The notes under the pieces are model-generated. The model searched no databases, was not told where the DNA came from, and saw nothing but the letters and a program-made list of their open reading frames with translations. Below, piece by piece: positions 1 through 5,398 of a stretch of DNA of 26,779 nt. A program made the translations under genes and the position numbers. The stretch spans positions 5,313-32,091 of the forward strand of contig MHIR01000023.1 in NCBI GenBank assembly GCA_001817615.1, read 5' to 3'. Source of the stretch: Candidatus Buchananbacteria bacterium RIFCSPLOWO2_02_FULL_46_11b (lineage in GTDB: Bacteria; Patescibacteriota; Patescibacteriia; Buchananbacterales; UBA6539). The stretch's first letter is position 1. Each line of letters starts with the position of its first letter.

Positions 1-46
1 TACGCGCTTTCCAAGCGCGCGCACTAGACCACTATGCGACCTCTCC
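1..46 (-). tRNA. tRNA-Ser(GGA), 5' part, cut by window edge
   Basis: Read on the minus strand, the gene starts with acceptor strand GGAGAGG (46 to 40), followed by a D-arm region with AGTGGTCTAGT. The anticodon arm is CGCGC-TTGGAAA-GCGCG, which puts GGA in the anticodon position (Ser, reads UCC/UCU). The variable arm, T-arm and acceptor 3' strand lie beyond position 1. The acceptor 5' strand is identical to that of the tRNA-Ser(UGA) at 1597-1683, which supports the serine identity. The first 11 nt plus upstream sequence recur at 649-678. Confidence 0.85.
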
Positions 47-65
47 TTGATATATTAAAAATAAA
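36..65. repeat. Direct repeat copy 1: tRNA-Ser 5' end plus its upstream sequence
   Basis: These 30 bases match 649-678 at 28 positions. They cover the first 11 nt of tRNA-Ser(GGA) and the AT-rich stretch just upstream of it. Together with the two Bro-N gene copies they define a duplicated block. Confidence 0.75.
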
Positions 66-72
66 CGACGAA

Positions 73-487
73 CTATCCGTTTTTTAACTTTTTTTGTTCC
101 GGCAAAGCTTTAAAATTATTCGCGCTGACTATTTTCTTGCCGGTTTTTTGCTCTAATTCCAGCCGCGCGTTTTTGGCGATTCGGCCGCCTTTTTTATTGG
201 ATTAATCGCAAAATTGTTTCCACGTCAGCCGCGTCAATTTCTCTTAATTTTCCGTCTTCCGCTTCCATTTTCAACCGGTTACATTTTGTAACCGTTTCAC
301 TTCCTTCATTTTTTAAACGATTTTTCAATACTTTCCAATAATTTCTGGCTAATTGAAAATTCGTCTGGTTTGTTAAAACGGCTACGATATCCACCACGGA
401 AAAATACCATTTTTCTTCTTTCTCATCCCAAAAACGGCGGATTTTTTGTCCTTCAAAAATGGCTAATTTTTTGGATTCTTTTTCCAT
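73..487 (-). pseudogene. Bro-N / phage antirepressor-like gene with internal deletion
   Basis: From ATG at 487 the frame encodes 97 residues of a Bro-N domain protein of the prophage antirepressor / DinD-like group (WYFSVVDIVAVL, ARNYWKVLKNRLKNEGSE, LKMEAEDGKLREIDAADVET), ending ETILRLIQ-stop at 194. In full-length relatives RLIQ is followed by well over 100 further residues. Just past the stop, in another frame, the sequence reads KKGGRIAKNARLELEQKTGK and on to a stop at 73-75; this resembles the conserved GG-x-x-A-x-x-AR C-terminal tail of the same family. I infer that the middle of the gene was deleted with a frameshift, leaving a head and a tail. The head might still be made as a short Bro-N domain. 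A second, shorter remnant lies at 715-789. Confidence 0.75.
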
Positions 488-521
488 TATTTTATCCTTT
501 ATAATTCTTCTGATAAAAAGA

Positions 522-550
522 GGCGCCCCGATACCTTGCGGTATACGCGC
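522..550 (-). other. tRNA-Ser-derived fragment (variable arm)
   Basis: On the minus strand this reads GCGCGTA then TACC-GCAA-GGTA then TCGGGG. GCGCGTA equals the last seven bases visible of tRNA-Ser(GGA) at the window edge, and TACC-GCAA-GGTA is a typical tRNA-Ser long variable arm. The following T-arm is not intact. Together with the 5' tRNA fragment at 649-659, in the same orientation, it looks like debris of a second tRNA-Ser copy. The intact gene's variable arm is outside the window, so identity there cannot be checked. Confidence 0.5.
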
Positions 551-648
551 TATTTGAAAAAATTTAATTTTATATAGAAGTAAGCCGTTAGGCGGTTCCG
601 TGAAATAAAGCCGGAATATTTGAAAGACTCTTTCGGGTTTGGCGCGGG

Positions 649-678
649 GCGACCTCTCCGCGATATATTAAAAATAAA
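649..678. repeat. Direct repeat copy 2: orphan tRNA-Ser 5' end
   Basis: This is a 28/30 match to 36-65. On the minus strand it contains GGAGAGGTCGC, the first 11 nt of tRNA-Ser(GGA), with the same upstream AT-rich sequence. No D-arm or anticodon arm follows, so it is not a functional tRNA. Confidence 0.75.
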
Positions 679-686
679 AAAGATTT

Positions 687-722
687 CCTTGTAGAGACGC
701 AAAATCTTGCGTCTCTACAAGG
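687..722. repeat. Perfect 16-bp palindrome with 4-nt loop (MITE/REP-like)
   Basis: Arms 687-702 and 707-722 are perfect inverted copies (core GTAGAGACGCAA) around loop AATC. The element interrupts the second Bro-N remnant, whose reading frame runs into a stop inside the right arm (715-717). That suggests insertion of a small palindromic element. It has no T-run, so it is a weak terminator candidate. Confidence 0.7.
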
Positions 723-789
723 CTTTCCAAATAAACTCGGCGAATTTTTTTCCTTCAAAAATAGCTAATTTTTTTGATGCTTTTTTCAT
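715..789 (-). pseudogene. Second Bro-N N-terminal remnant (24 codons)
   Basis: ATG at 789 opens MKKASKKLAIFEGKKF and continues to a stop at 715-717. The first 13 codons closely match the start of the Bro-N gene at 487 (MEKESKKLAIFEGQK), and the 20 bases upstream of both starts are also alike (ATTTTATCCTTTA on the plus strand). Homology is lost at the palindrome 687-722. The start lies 18 bases past the stop of the DUF3105 gene. It is a truncated duplicate and is unlikely to be functional. Confidence 0.65.
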
Positions 790-806
790 TATTTTATCCT
801 TTAAAA

Positions 807-1439
807 TTAAATGCCCCCGCTTGCTTGGGGCACTTTCTCGGGCCCCTGATTGGCATAACGTTTAATAAAATCCGTGATTCTTTCAACGGGCAAAGCCTTG
901 CCATCCAGATTAAACGTATCAAGCCGTCCCCAGGCGGCAAGCGCTATATCTGTTTCGTTTGCTTCGCGCGGAGTAATAATGACTTTTGCCGCTCCGAATT
1001 GTTTCAGTTCTTCCTTTATTTCGTCCGCGAGGCGCGGGTGATATGCGATCCAGATATCGCCATGTTCAAGGTTGTGAATAATATTCTGATCGGGAATTGC
1101 TTCATCGCGAAATCCAGATCGGGCGGTTTGGCTGTAGTGCGGTCCCGAGGTTGGCGGGTTTGAGGTGTATTCCGGCAATCGGCTGCCGGCGGCGATATGG
1201 CTTGCCTCCATTACAGGAATAGCGCGGCTAAAATCTTCTTCTTTCGGCGCGGCGCTTTTTGCCAAAAGATAAATGCCGGACGCGGCGGCAGCTATTACGA
1301 GGACGGCCATCGCGTAATTTCTGAAGGCGCGCGCCGAACGCGCTTTTTTCCGCGCGCGGCGCTCGGCCTCTTTTTCCTGCCGGCGCCGTTCTTGCCGATC
1401 ATGTTTGCTTAACGGTTCGTTTGATATTTCGTTGTTCAT
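807..1439 (-). CDS. DUF3105 family membrane-anchored protein
   Basis: The product has 210 residues. Residues 1-40 are very basic (RQERRRQEKEAERRARKKAR), residues 43-62 form one membrane segment, and the rest is an exported domain. The DUF3105 hallmarks are NPPTSGPHY at 94-102 and HNLEHG at 122-127; the histidines in these two motifs look like candidate metal ligands. The topology is N-in, C-out. The family has no established function; it is found in bacteria next to thioredoxin-fold and redox proteins, which fits the DsbA-like gene upstream in the same direction. The start ATG at 1439 gives a complete basic N-terminus. The gene lies 157 bases downstream of tRNA-Ser(UGA) and may be co-transcribed with it, since I see no clear separate promoter. 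Confidence 0.85.
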   Translation of the reverse strand: MNNEISNEPLSKHDRQERRRQEKEAERRARKKARSARAFRNYAMAVLVIAAAASGIYLLAKSAAPKEEDFSRAIPVMEASHIAAGSRLPEYTSNPPTSGPHYSQTARSGFRDEAIPDQNIIHNLEHGDIWIAYHPRLADEIKEELKQFGAAKVIITPREANETDIALAAWGRLDTFNLDGKALPVERITDFIKRYANQGPEKVPQASGGI

Positions 1440-1480
1440 AATAAAAATTTAATTAATTTTACAGACAACCGGATAGTGAA

Positions 1481-1597
1481 GTTCGCCTCCAGAGGCGGGC
1501 AAGCGCCTTCGGCGCAGAACCCGCGAGACCCTTTCAGGCCTAACAGTTTTTCCGCCGGGAGCGAACCCATCCCTGACGAATAAGACCTGCGGAAAAC
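1481..1597 (-). other. Hairpin-rich spacer between tRNA-Ser and DUF3105 gene
   Basis: Three inverted repeats sit in 117 bases. An 8-bp stem (GCGGAAAA / TTTTCCGC) starts directly at the tRNA 3' end. A nested stem runs GCGGG-caa-GCGCC-ttc-GGCGC-agaa-CCCGC (1495-1524). A 6-bp CGCCTC/GAGGCG stem (1484-1497) would compete with it. This could be a tRNA 3' trailer plus a structured leader for the DUF3105 gene. No T-run follows, so it is not a classic terminator. Confidence 0.4.
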
Positions 1598-1683
1598 GGA
1601 GAGGGTGGGATTCGAACCCACGGTGACATTGCTGCCACAACAGTTTTCAAGACTGTCCCGATCGACCACTCCGGCACCTCTCC
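1597..1683 (-). tRNA. tRNA-Ser(TGA)
   Basis: This is an 87-nt class II tRNA read right to left. Acceptor GGAGAGG (1683-1677) pairs with CCTCTCC (1604-1598), with G as discriminator. The anticodon arm is ACAGT-CTTGAAA-ACTGT with anticodon TGA. A long variable arm follows, then T-arm GTGGG-TTCGAAT-CCCAC. CCA is not encoded (TTT follows), so a CCA-adding enzyme is needed. The tRNA reads UCA codons. A consensus promoter lies at 1725-1753. Confidence 0.97.
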
Positions 1684-1724
1684 TTGATTACATAATAGCA
1701 GGCATTGCTAATTCCTGCCATATT

Positions 1725-1753
1725 ATTAAACCAAATATGCTTAGAAAAGTCAA
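1725..1753 (-). promoter_or_regulatory. Promoter of tRNA-Ser(UGA)
   Basis: On the minus strand, -35 TTGACT (1753-1748), a 17-bp spacer and -10 TTTAAT (1730-1725). The predicted start is near 1718, about 35 nt before the tRNA 5' end. The precursor leader contains a small inverted repeat (GGCAGG...CCTGC). Confidence 0.65.
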
Positions 1754-1763
1754 CTTTAACCAA

Positions 1764-1791
1764 AAAAACGCGGCCTGGCGGCCGCGTTTTT
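1764..1791. terminator. Bidirectional intrinsic terminator after dsbA-like gene
   Basis: AAAAACGCGGCC and GGCCGCGTTTTT pair perfectly around loop TGGC, with T-runs on both strands. It lies 24 bases past the stop of the DsbA-like gene and just upstream of the tRNA promoter, so it separates the two units. Confidence 0.85.
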
Positions 1792-1814
1792 AAGGTTTTA
1801 TCGCAAGATATTTA

Positions 1815-2552
1815 TTATTCCAGCAACTCGTCAATAATAGTCTTAAAGGTTTCAATCGGATAAGCGCCTTTGACCAAAGTGTCATTGATAAACGTGCCCG
1901 GCGTGCCGGAAACGCCCGCGGCCTGGGCTTCGGCGGCCTGCTTGTTGATTTTATCCGCGTATTTGCCGGAATCCAAACAGCGGTTGAATTTTGCTTCATC
2001 CGCGCCGAGTTCTTTGGCGTAGGATTTCAGATTATCAACGGTTAGAGCCGACTGGTTGGCAAAAATCTTGTCATGCATTTCCCAAAACTTGCCCTGCTCC
2101 CCGGCGCATTCCGAAGCTTCAGCCGCTTTTAAAGCGTACTGGTGTATGCTGACCAAGGGCAAATTCCGCCAAACCACGCGAATCTTATCGCCGTAATCCT
2201 TCAAAAGCTGGGTGATGGTGGCTTCATGCCGCTGGCAATAAGGGCATTGAAAATCGGAAATCATAATCAAAGTGACTTCGGCGTTTTTGTGGCCGCGGAT
2301 ATAATCGCTGGCAGAAACCGGCGACAATTTCGCGACATCGCCGTTTACTTCCGGCGCCGGCGTTGGCGCTGGTTGAGCCGCGGCATTGGCATTGACGCTC
2401 GCGCCTAAAACTTTGCCTTGATCGCCGCCGGCCGTCAGGCCGCCGGTTAAGACAATGACTAAGCCAGCCAGGCAGACGATGGCAATACCCCAGGAAAAAC
2501 CAAGGGCTAAGCCCTGCTTGCCCGACAGGTCAAAAAATTTTCTGTCATCCAT
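1815..2552 (-). CDS. DsbA-family thiol:disulfide oxidoreductase, membrane-anchored
   Basis: The product has 245 residues. A single membrane segment (about 18-38) is followed by an Ala/Pro-rich linker (50-70), then a thioredoxin-fold domain with an inserted helical part. The active site is C103-P-Y-C106 in ISDFQCPYCQRHE, and the cis-proline loop is GVSGTPGTF with Pro218. These are the signatures of the DsbA / Thioredoxin_4 group. Two further cysteines (about 149 and 192) may form a structural disulfide. The protein probably oxidises or isomerises disulfides of exported proteins such as the cysteine-rich minor pilins and surface protein encoded in this window. No DsbB or VKOR partner is in the window. 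Promoter at 2591-2620, terminator at 1764-1791: a single-gene unit. Confidence 0.9.
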   Translation of the reverse strand: MDDRKFFDLSGKQGLALGFSWGIAIVCLAGLVIVLTGGLTAGGDQGKVLGASVNANAAAQPAPTPAPEVNGDVAKLSPVSASDYIRGHKNAEVTLIMISDFQCPYCQRHEATITQLLKDYGDKIRVVWRNLPLVSIHQYALKAAEASECAGEQGKFWEMHDKIFANQSALTVDNLKSYAKELGADEAKFNRCLDSGKYADKINKQAAEAQAAGVSGTPGTFINDTLVKGAYPIETFKTIIDELLE

Positions 2553-2590
2553 AAGTTTTGATTTTTAGTTACTTATTAATAATTTATAGT

Positions 2591-2620
2591 ATTTTAGCAT
2601 TTTTTAAAGACAAAGGTCAA
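2591..2620 (-). promoter_or_regulatory. Promoter of the DsbA-like gene
   Basis: -35 TTGACC (2620-2615), an 18-bp spacer ending in TGC, and -10 TAAAAT (2596-2591). TGCTAAAAT is an extended -10. The predicted leader is about 32 nt to ATG at 2552. Confidence 0.6.
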
Positions 2621-2630
2621 TACCGGAGTA

Positions 2631-2758
2631 AAATTACAAATTCCAAGCACCAAATTCCAAACAAATCTCAAATTCAAAATGTAAAGCCTAGGGGTTTTGA
2701 ATTTTGGATTTTGGTGCTTGTAATTTGTTTGGAATTTGTAATTTTGAATTTGTAATTT
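2631..2758. repeat. Inverted low-complexity word repeat (AATTCCAA / TTGGAATT family)
   Basis: The left half is built of AAATTCCAAGCACC-like words and the right half of their complements (GGTGCTTG, TTTGGAATTTG), so the spacer can fold back on itself. The same words fill 25080-25490. It lies downstream of the gatA stop and upstream of the dsbA-like promoter. Confidence 0.8.
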
Positions 2759-2762
2759 CTTC

Positions 2763-4226
2763 TTATAGGATTGGTTTTCGTTTGTGCCAATCCGTCGCCT
2801 GTTCGTAATTGTGGGCGACGCGTAAAATCGTGGCTTCGTCGAAATGTTTGCCAATCAGCTGCAAACCGACCGGCATTTCAATCTGGCCGTCTTGGGGCAA
2901 AGCAAAACCGCAGGGCAAAGAAATGGCCGGCACGCCGGCGATATTGATCGGCCCGGTAAAAATATCGGCCAAATACATCTGCAAAGGATCTTCCATTTTT
3001 TCTCCCAGTTTGAAAGCCATGGTCGGCGCCGCTGGCGCGGCCAGGCAGTCAACTTTTTTAAAAACTTTTTCGTATTCCTGCTTGATTAAGGTCCTGACTT
3101 TGGCGGCTTTCAGGTAATACGCATCATAATAGCCGGCGGACAAAGTATAAGTACCCATCATAATACTGCGCTTGACCTCCTGGCCGAAACCGGTTTGGCG
3201 GGACTGTAGATAATTTTCCAAAAGATTTTCCGCCCGGGCCGAAAATCCAAACCGAACGCCGTCATAGCGGGCCAGATTGGCGCTGGCTTCGGATTTAACC
3301 AGAATATAATAAGTGGCAATAGCATATTTAGTCAAAGGCAGGCTTACATCAACGATTTTGGCGCCCAGCTCCGCCAATTTGGCAATTGCGGTCTTGATCG
3401 TCTTTTCCACTTCTTTGTCTATGCCGGCGACGAAGAACTCTTTGGGCACTCCGATTTTCAGGCCTTTGATGTCTTTTTTTAAATCAGCGGCATAATCGGG
3501 CACCGCCACCGGCGGCGTGGTTGAATCTTTGGGATCGGCGCCGGCAATCGCGTTTAAAACCAAAGCGGCGTCTTCCACGGTTTTGGTTATCGGGCCAATG
3601 GTATCAAAAGACGAAGCGTAAGACAAAACGCCAAAGCGCGAAACCCGGCCGTAAGTGACTTTCAGCCCGACTAGGCCGCAAAACGATGCCGGCTCGCGGA
3701 TGGAGCCGCCGGTATCCGTGCCTAAAGCATACAGGCATTGGTCGGCGGCCACGGCCGCGGCCGAGCCGCCGGAAGAACCGCCCGGCACCCGGCTTAAATC
3801 CCACGGATTTTTGGTCGGGAAAAAACCGGAATTTTCCGTGGAGGAGCCCATGGTAAATTCGTCCAAATTGACTTTGCCCAGCATTACGTAATTATTCGCT
3901 TCCAATTTTTCCACTGATGTGGCGGAAAACGGCGGCACATAGTTTTCTAAAATCTTGGAAGCGGCCGTGGTTTTGACGCCTTTGGTGCAAAAACAATCTT
4001 TAATCGCCGCCGGAACGCCGGCCAAGGGCCGGGAAAAATCGCCGGCCTGGTCCGCTTCTTTGGCTTGTTTTAAAGCCAGATCTTTGGTCAGGGTGATAAA
4101 TGATTTTATTTTATCATCGGTTTTTTCAATCTGTTCAAAACAAGCCTTGGTTATTTCAACCGAGGAAAATTCTTTTTTCTTCAAGCCGTCGCCGGCCTGT
4201 TTAATTGTCAGTTCGTTGAGTCTCAT
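2763..4226 (-). CDS. gatA: Asp-tRNA(Asn)/Glu-tRNA(Gln) amidotransferase subunit A
   Basis: The product has 487 residues, normal for GatA. It generates ammonia from glutamine (or asparagine) for conversion of mischarged Glu-tRNA(Gln) and/or Asp-tRNA(Asn). The amidase catalytic triad is visible with textbook spacing: Lys76 (AAIKDCF), Ser151 (PGGSSGGSAAA) and the nucleophile Ser175 (GTDTGGSIREPA). The C-terminal part has GVPAISLPCG, typical of GatA. ATG at 4226 (MRLNELTIKQA) fits the usual N-terminus. gatC lies 131 bases upstream, separated by a word-repeat hairpin (4241-4323) rather than the usual tight junction. gatB, needed for the holoenzyme, is not in this window. Confidence 0.97.
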   Translation of the reverse strand: MRLNELTIKQAGDGLKKKEFSSVEITKACFEQIEKTDDKIKSFITLTKDLALKQAKEADQAGDFSRPLAGVPAAIKDCFCTKGVKTTAASKILENYVPPFSATSVEKLEANNYVMLGKVNLDEFTMGSSTENSGFFPTKNPWDLSRVPGGSSGGSAAAVAADQCLYALGTDTGGSIREPASFCGLVGLKVTYGRVSRFGVLSYASSFDTIGPITKTVEDAALVLNAIAGADPKDSTTPPVAVPDYAADLKKDIKGLKIGVPKEFFVAGIDKEVEKTIKTAIAKLAELGAKIVDVSLPLTKYAIATYYILVKSEASANLARYDGVRFGFSARAENLLENYLQSRQTGFGQEVKRSIMMGTYTLSAGYYDAYYLKAAKVRTLIKQEYEKVFKKVDCLAAPAAPTMAFKLGEKMEDPLQMYLADIFTGPINIAGVPAISLPCGFALPQDGQIEMPVGLQLIGKHFDEATILRVAHNYEQATDWHKRKPIL

Positions 4227-4240
4227 CGTTTTACTTTAAT

Positions 4241-4323
4241 CATTAAAACATAAAAACACTGGAACATAAAAACAATCTATTTGAATTTTTGTTTTTATGT
4301 TTTAATGTTCTTGTGTTTTAATG
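4241..4323. repeat. Inverted word repeat between gatC and gatA (CATTAAAACATAAAAACA family)
   Basis: The left arm has CATTAAAACATAAAAACA words and the right arm their complements (TGTTTTTATGTTTTAATG), giving an imperfect hairpin inside the gatCA unit. It has no GC stem or clear T-run, so it is not an obvious terminator. Confidence 0.75.
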
Positions 4324-4357
4324 GGCAATCAGCTAAAAATTATAAAAATAAAAACTA

Positions 4358-4648
4358 CTAAAAGACCGACTTGGTCTTGACCAAATTATCCTCCCGCTCC
4401 GGCGCCAGCTTAAGCAATTCCTCGCGAACCTTTGGGCCAACCTGATTAATGGCATCATCGGCCATCACGTTTTCCAGGCCTGTTACCTGGGCCGTCGGCA
4501 AAACACCTTCGGTGTCCACTTCTTTCAGCTGTTCCACGTAATCTAAAATAGAAGAAAGCTGGCCGGCAAACTTCTCAATTTCTTCCGCCGTCAGGCCCAG
4601 CCGGGCCAAAAGGGCGATATGTTTTACTTCTTGCTTAGAAAGATTCAT
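4358..4648 (-). CDS. gatC: Asp-tRNA(Asn)/Glu-tRNA(Gln) amidotransferase subunit C
   Basis: The product has 96 residues, the normal length for GatC, the belt-like subunit that wraps GatA and stabilises the GatCAB complex. Family features are the N-terminal KQEVKHIALLARLGLTAEEIEKFAGQLSSILDYVEQLKEVDTE region (here residues 5-47), the P-T-A-Q/H segment (VLPTAQVTGLENVMADD) and the C-terminal LKLAPEREDNLVKTKSVF, matching the usual N-A-P-E...F-x-V-P-x-V/I end. It is first in the gatCA unit, with its own promoter at 4689-4717. No Shine-Dalgarno is seen before ATG at 4648. Confidence 0.95.
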   Translation of the reverse strand: MNLSKQEVKHIALLARLGLTAEEIEKFAGQLSSILDYVEQLKEVDTEGVLPTAQVTGLENVMADDAINQVGPKVREELLKLAPEREDNLVKTKSVF

Positions 4649-4688
4649 AATCGTTTTTTAACAAAATTTAGCTGGTTTTTACCTTTAT

Positions 4689-4717
4689 AGTATACAGATA
4701 ATTTTGGGGTTTGACAA
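4689..4717 (-). promoter_or_regulatory. Promoter of gatCA
   Basis: -35 TTGTCA (4717-4712), a 17-bp spacer, and -10 TATACT (4694-4689). The predicted start is near 4682, a leader of about 34 nt. Its -35 overlaps the -35 of an opposite promoter (4711-4739). Confidence 0.75.
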
Positions 4718-4739
4718 GCCCGAGATAATATGATATTTT
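4711..4739 (+). promoter_or_regulatory. Divergent plus-strand promoter of candidate ncRNA
   Basis: -35 TTGACA (4711-4716, perfect consensus), a 17-bp spacer, and -10 TATTTT (4734-4739). The predicted start is about 4746. No plus-strand protein gene follows; the structured region 4761-5337 and a terminator at 5350-5389 do. It shares its -35 bases with the gatC promoter, so the two may compete or be co-regulated. Confidence 0.55.
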
Positions 4740-5009
4740 TATTTTACCACTACCGAAGACGGCAATGAGCTCCGGGCCGCGCGGGGCCTTCCACCTCTCC
4801 GCGGGAGGTTCAACTCCTCCGGCTTATTGCCTCTATAATCTAAATTTTTCCACCAAGGATTTAACAAGCCGGCTGATTGGCCGGTTATAGGTTTAAATCC
4901 TATCGGATCCGCCAAATCTTTGGTTGCGGCGGCCACGGGTAATAACTCCCGAGCCAAAATCCGCTTCACTTTTTCTTTCATGCCGCAACCAAATCTTTTG
5001 CTTTTCTTT

Positions 5010-5116
5010 GCCCCGGACGGTGGGACCGCAGTCCAACACCGGTATGTCTGCCTCCAACGGCGCTTTCAGGGGCTTTTTTCCCCCGGCCCCGCGCCAAACA
5101 GACGTCATTCCGGGGC
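5010..5116 (+). repeat. Structured RNA module, copy 1
   Basis: The closing stem is GCCCCGGA/TCCGGGGC. Inside it are hairpin CGGTG-GGAC-cgca-GTCC-aa-CACCG; stem ATGTCTG/CAGACGT; and within that GGCGC-tttca-GGGGC...GCCCC-GCGCC. Copy 2 at 5236-5337 has the same layout. The sequence is given on the plus strand; the fold is possible on either strand. Confidence 0.7.
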
Positions 5117-5235
5117 AAAATTTTTTCTGCCCGGCATCTCTTTATGAAACCTTAACCAAAGCCATGGGAAGTCTCGCTGCCTTCGGCCCAGAAAGCGCTT
5201 TACCCCGAATAATTCCGTTCTTTAATTTATTTTTT

Positions 5236-5337
5236 GCCCCGGACGGCGCAATCCCCCAAGGCGCTGGCATGTCTGTCCCAAGCGGCGTTTCCAGGAGTTC
5301 CCCCCGACTCCGCGCCAACCAGACGTCATTCCGGGGC
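5236..5337 (+). repeat. Structured RNA module, copy 2
   Basis: It has the same closing stem GCCCCGGA/TCCGGGGC and the same ATGTCTG/CAGACGT stem as copy 1. The first hairpin is CGGCGC/GCGCTG, a different sequence with the same pairing. The inner stem is GGCG-tttcca-GGAGT...ACTCC-g-CGCC, where GGAGT/ACTCC replaces GGGGC/GCCCC by two compensatory pair changes. Confidence 0.7.
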
Positions 5338-5349
5338 TTAAAATTCAAA

Positions 5350-5389
5350 AAGGCGCGAACTGAAAATTCAGGACGCGCCTTCTTTTTTT
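5350..5389. terminator. Intrinsic terminator, usable on both strands
   Basis: AAGGCGCG (5350-5357) pairs with CGCGCCTT (5374-5381). On the plus strand CTTTTTTT follows, and on the minus strand TTTTT follows the stem. It lies just past the ligA stop (minus) and at the end of the plus-strand hairpin chain, so it probably serves both units as convergent ends. Confidence 0.8.
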
Positions 5390-5398
5390 CGCGATCGG

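Larger units (their letters stand above)
4746..5389 (+). ncRNA. Candidate large structured noncoding RNA (about 640 nt), multi-hairpin
   Basis: This stretch has no convincing protein gene and a plus-strand promoter and terminator at its ends. It contains, in order: a 9-bp closing stem GGCAATGAG/CTTATTGCC (4761-4831) holding a T-arm-like hairpin GGAGG-TTCAACT-CCTCC; a 9-bp stem AGGATTTAA/TTAAATCCT (4856-4901), overlapped by ATAGG-TTTAAAT-CCTAT and GGATCCGCCA; a perfect 12-bp stem TTTGGTTGCGGC/GCCGCAACCAAA (4919-4993); and two copies of an about 105-nt module (5010-5116, 5236-5337). I see no RNase P, tmRNA, 6S or SRP signature motifs (for example no GAGGAAAGTCC and no ACAGAA). The strand is inferred from the promoter. 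A minus-strand read-through product from ligA is the alternative. Confidence 0.5.

Noticed and set aside
774..1163. Plus-strand open frames opposite the DUF3105 gene and other genes
   Set aside because: They are antisense shadows of clear minus-strand genes, with no recognisable protein features.
1436..1669. Minus-strand frames across tRNA-Ser(UGA) and its trailer
   Set aside because: They cover a well-formed tRNA and hairpin spacer; the translated text has no coding character.
4761..4831. A complete tRNA at the first hairpin
   Set aside because: T-arm-like hairpin and acceptor-like stem exist, but there is no anticodon arm and the spacing between T-stem and acceptor strand is wrong.
4739..4981. 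80-codon minus-strand frame (starts MKEKVKRILARELL) in the gatC-ligA gap
   Set aside because: It has no Shine-Dalgarno, an Arg/Ser-rich low-complexity C-terminus, unusual codon use in the second half, and lies across three hairpin stems of the candidate RNA. A real small protein is not excluded but is not supported.
5017..5035. T-box-like core GGTGGGACCGC in module copy 1
   Set aside because: Close to the T-box antiterminator consensus, but it is part of a local hairpin, is not conserved in copy 2, and no plus-strand gene follows.
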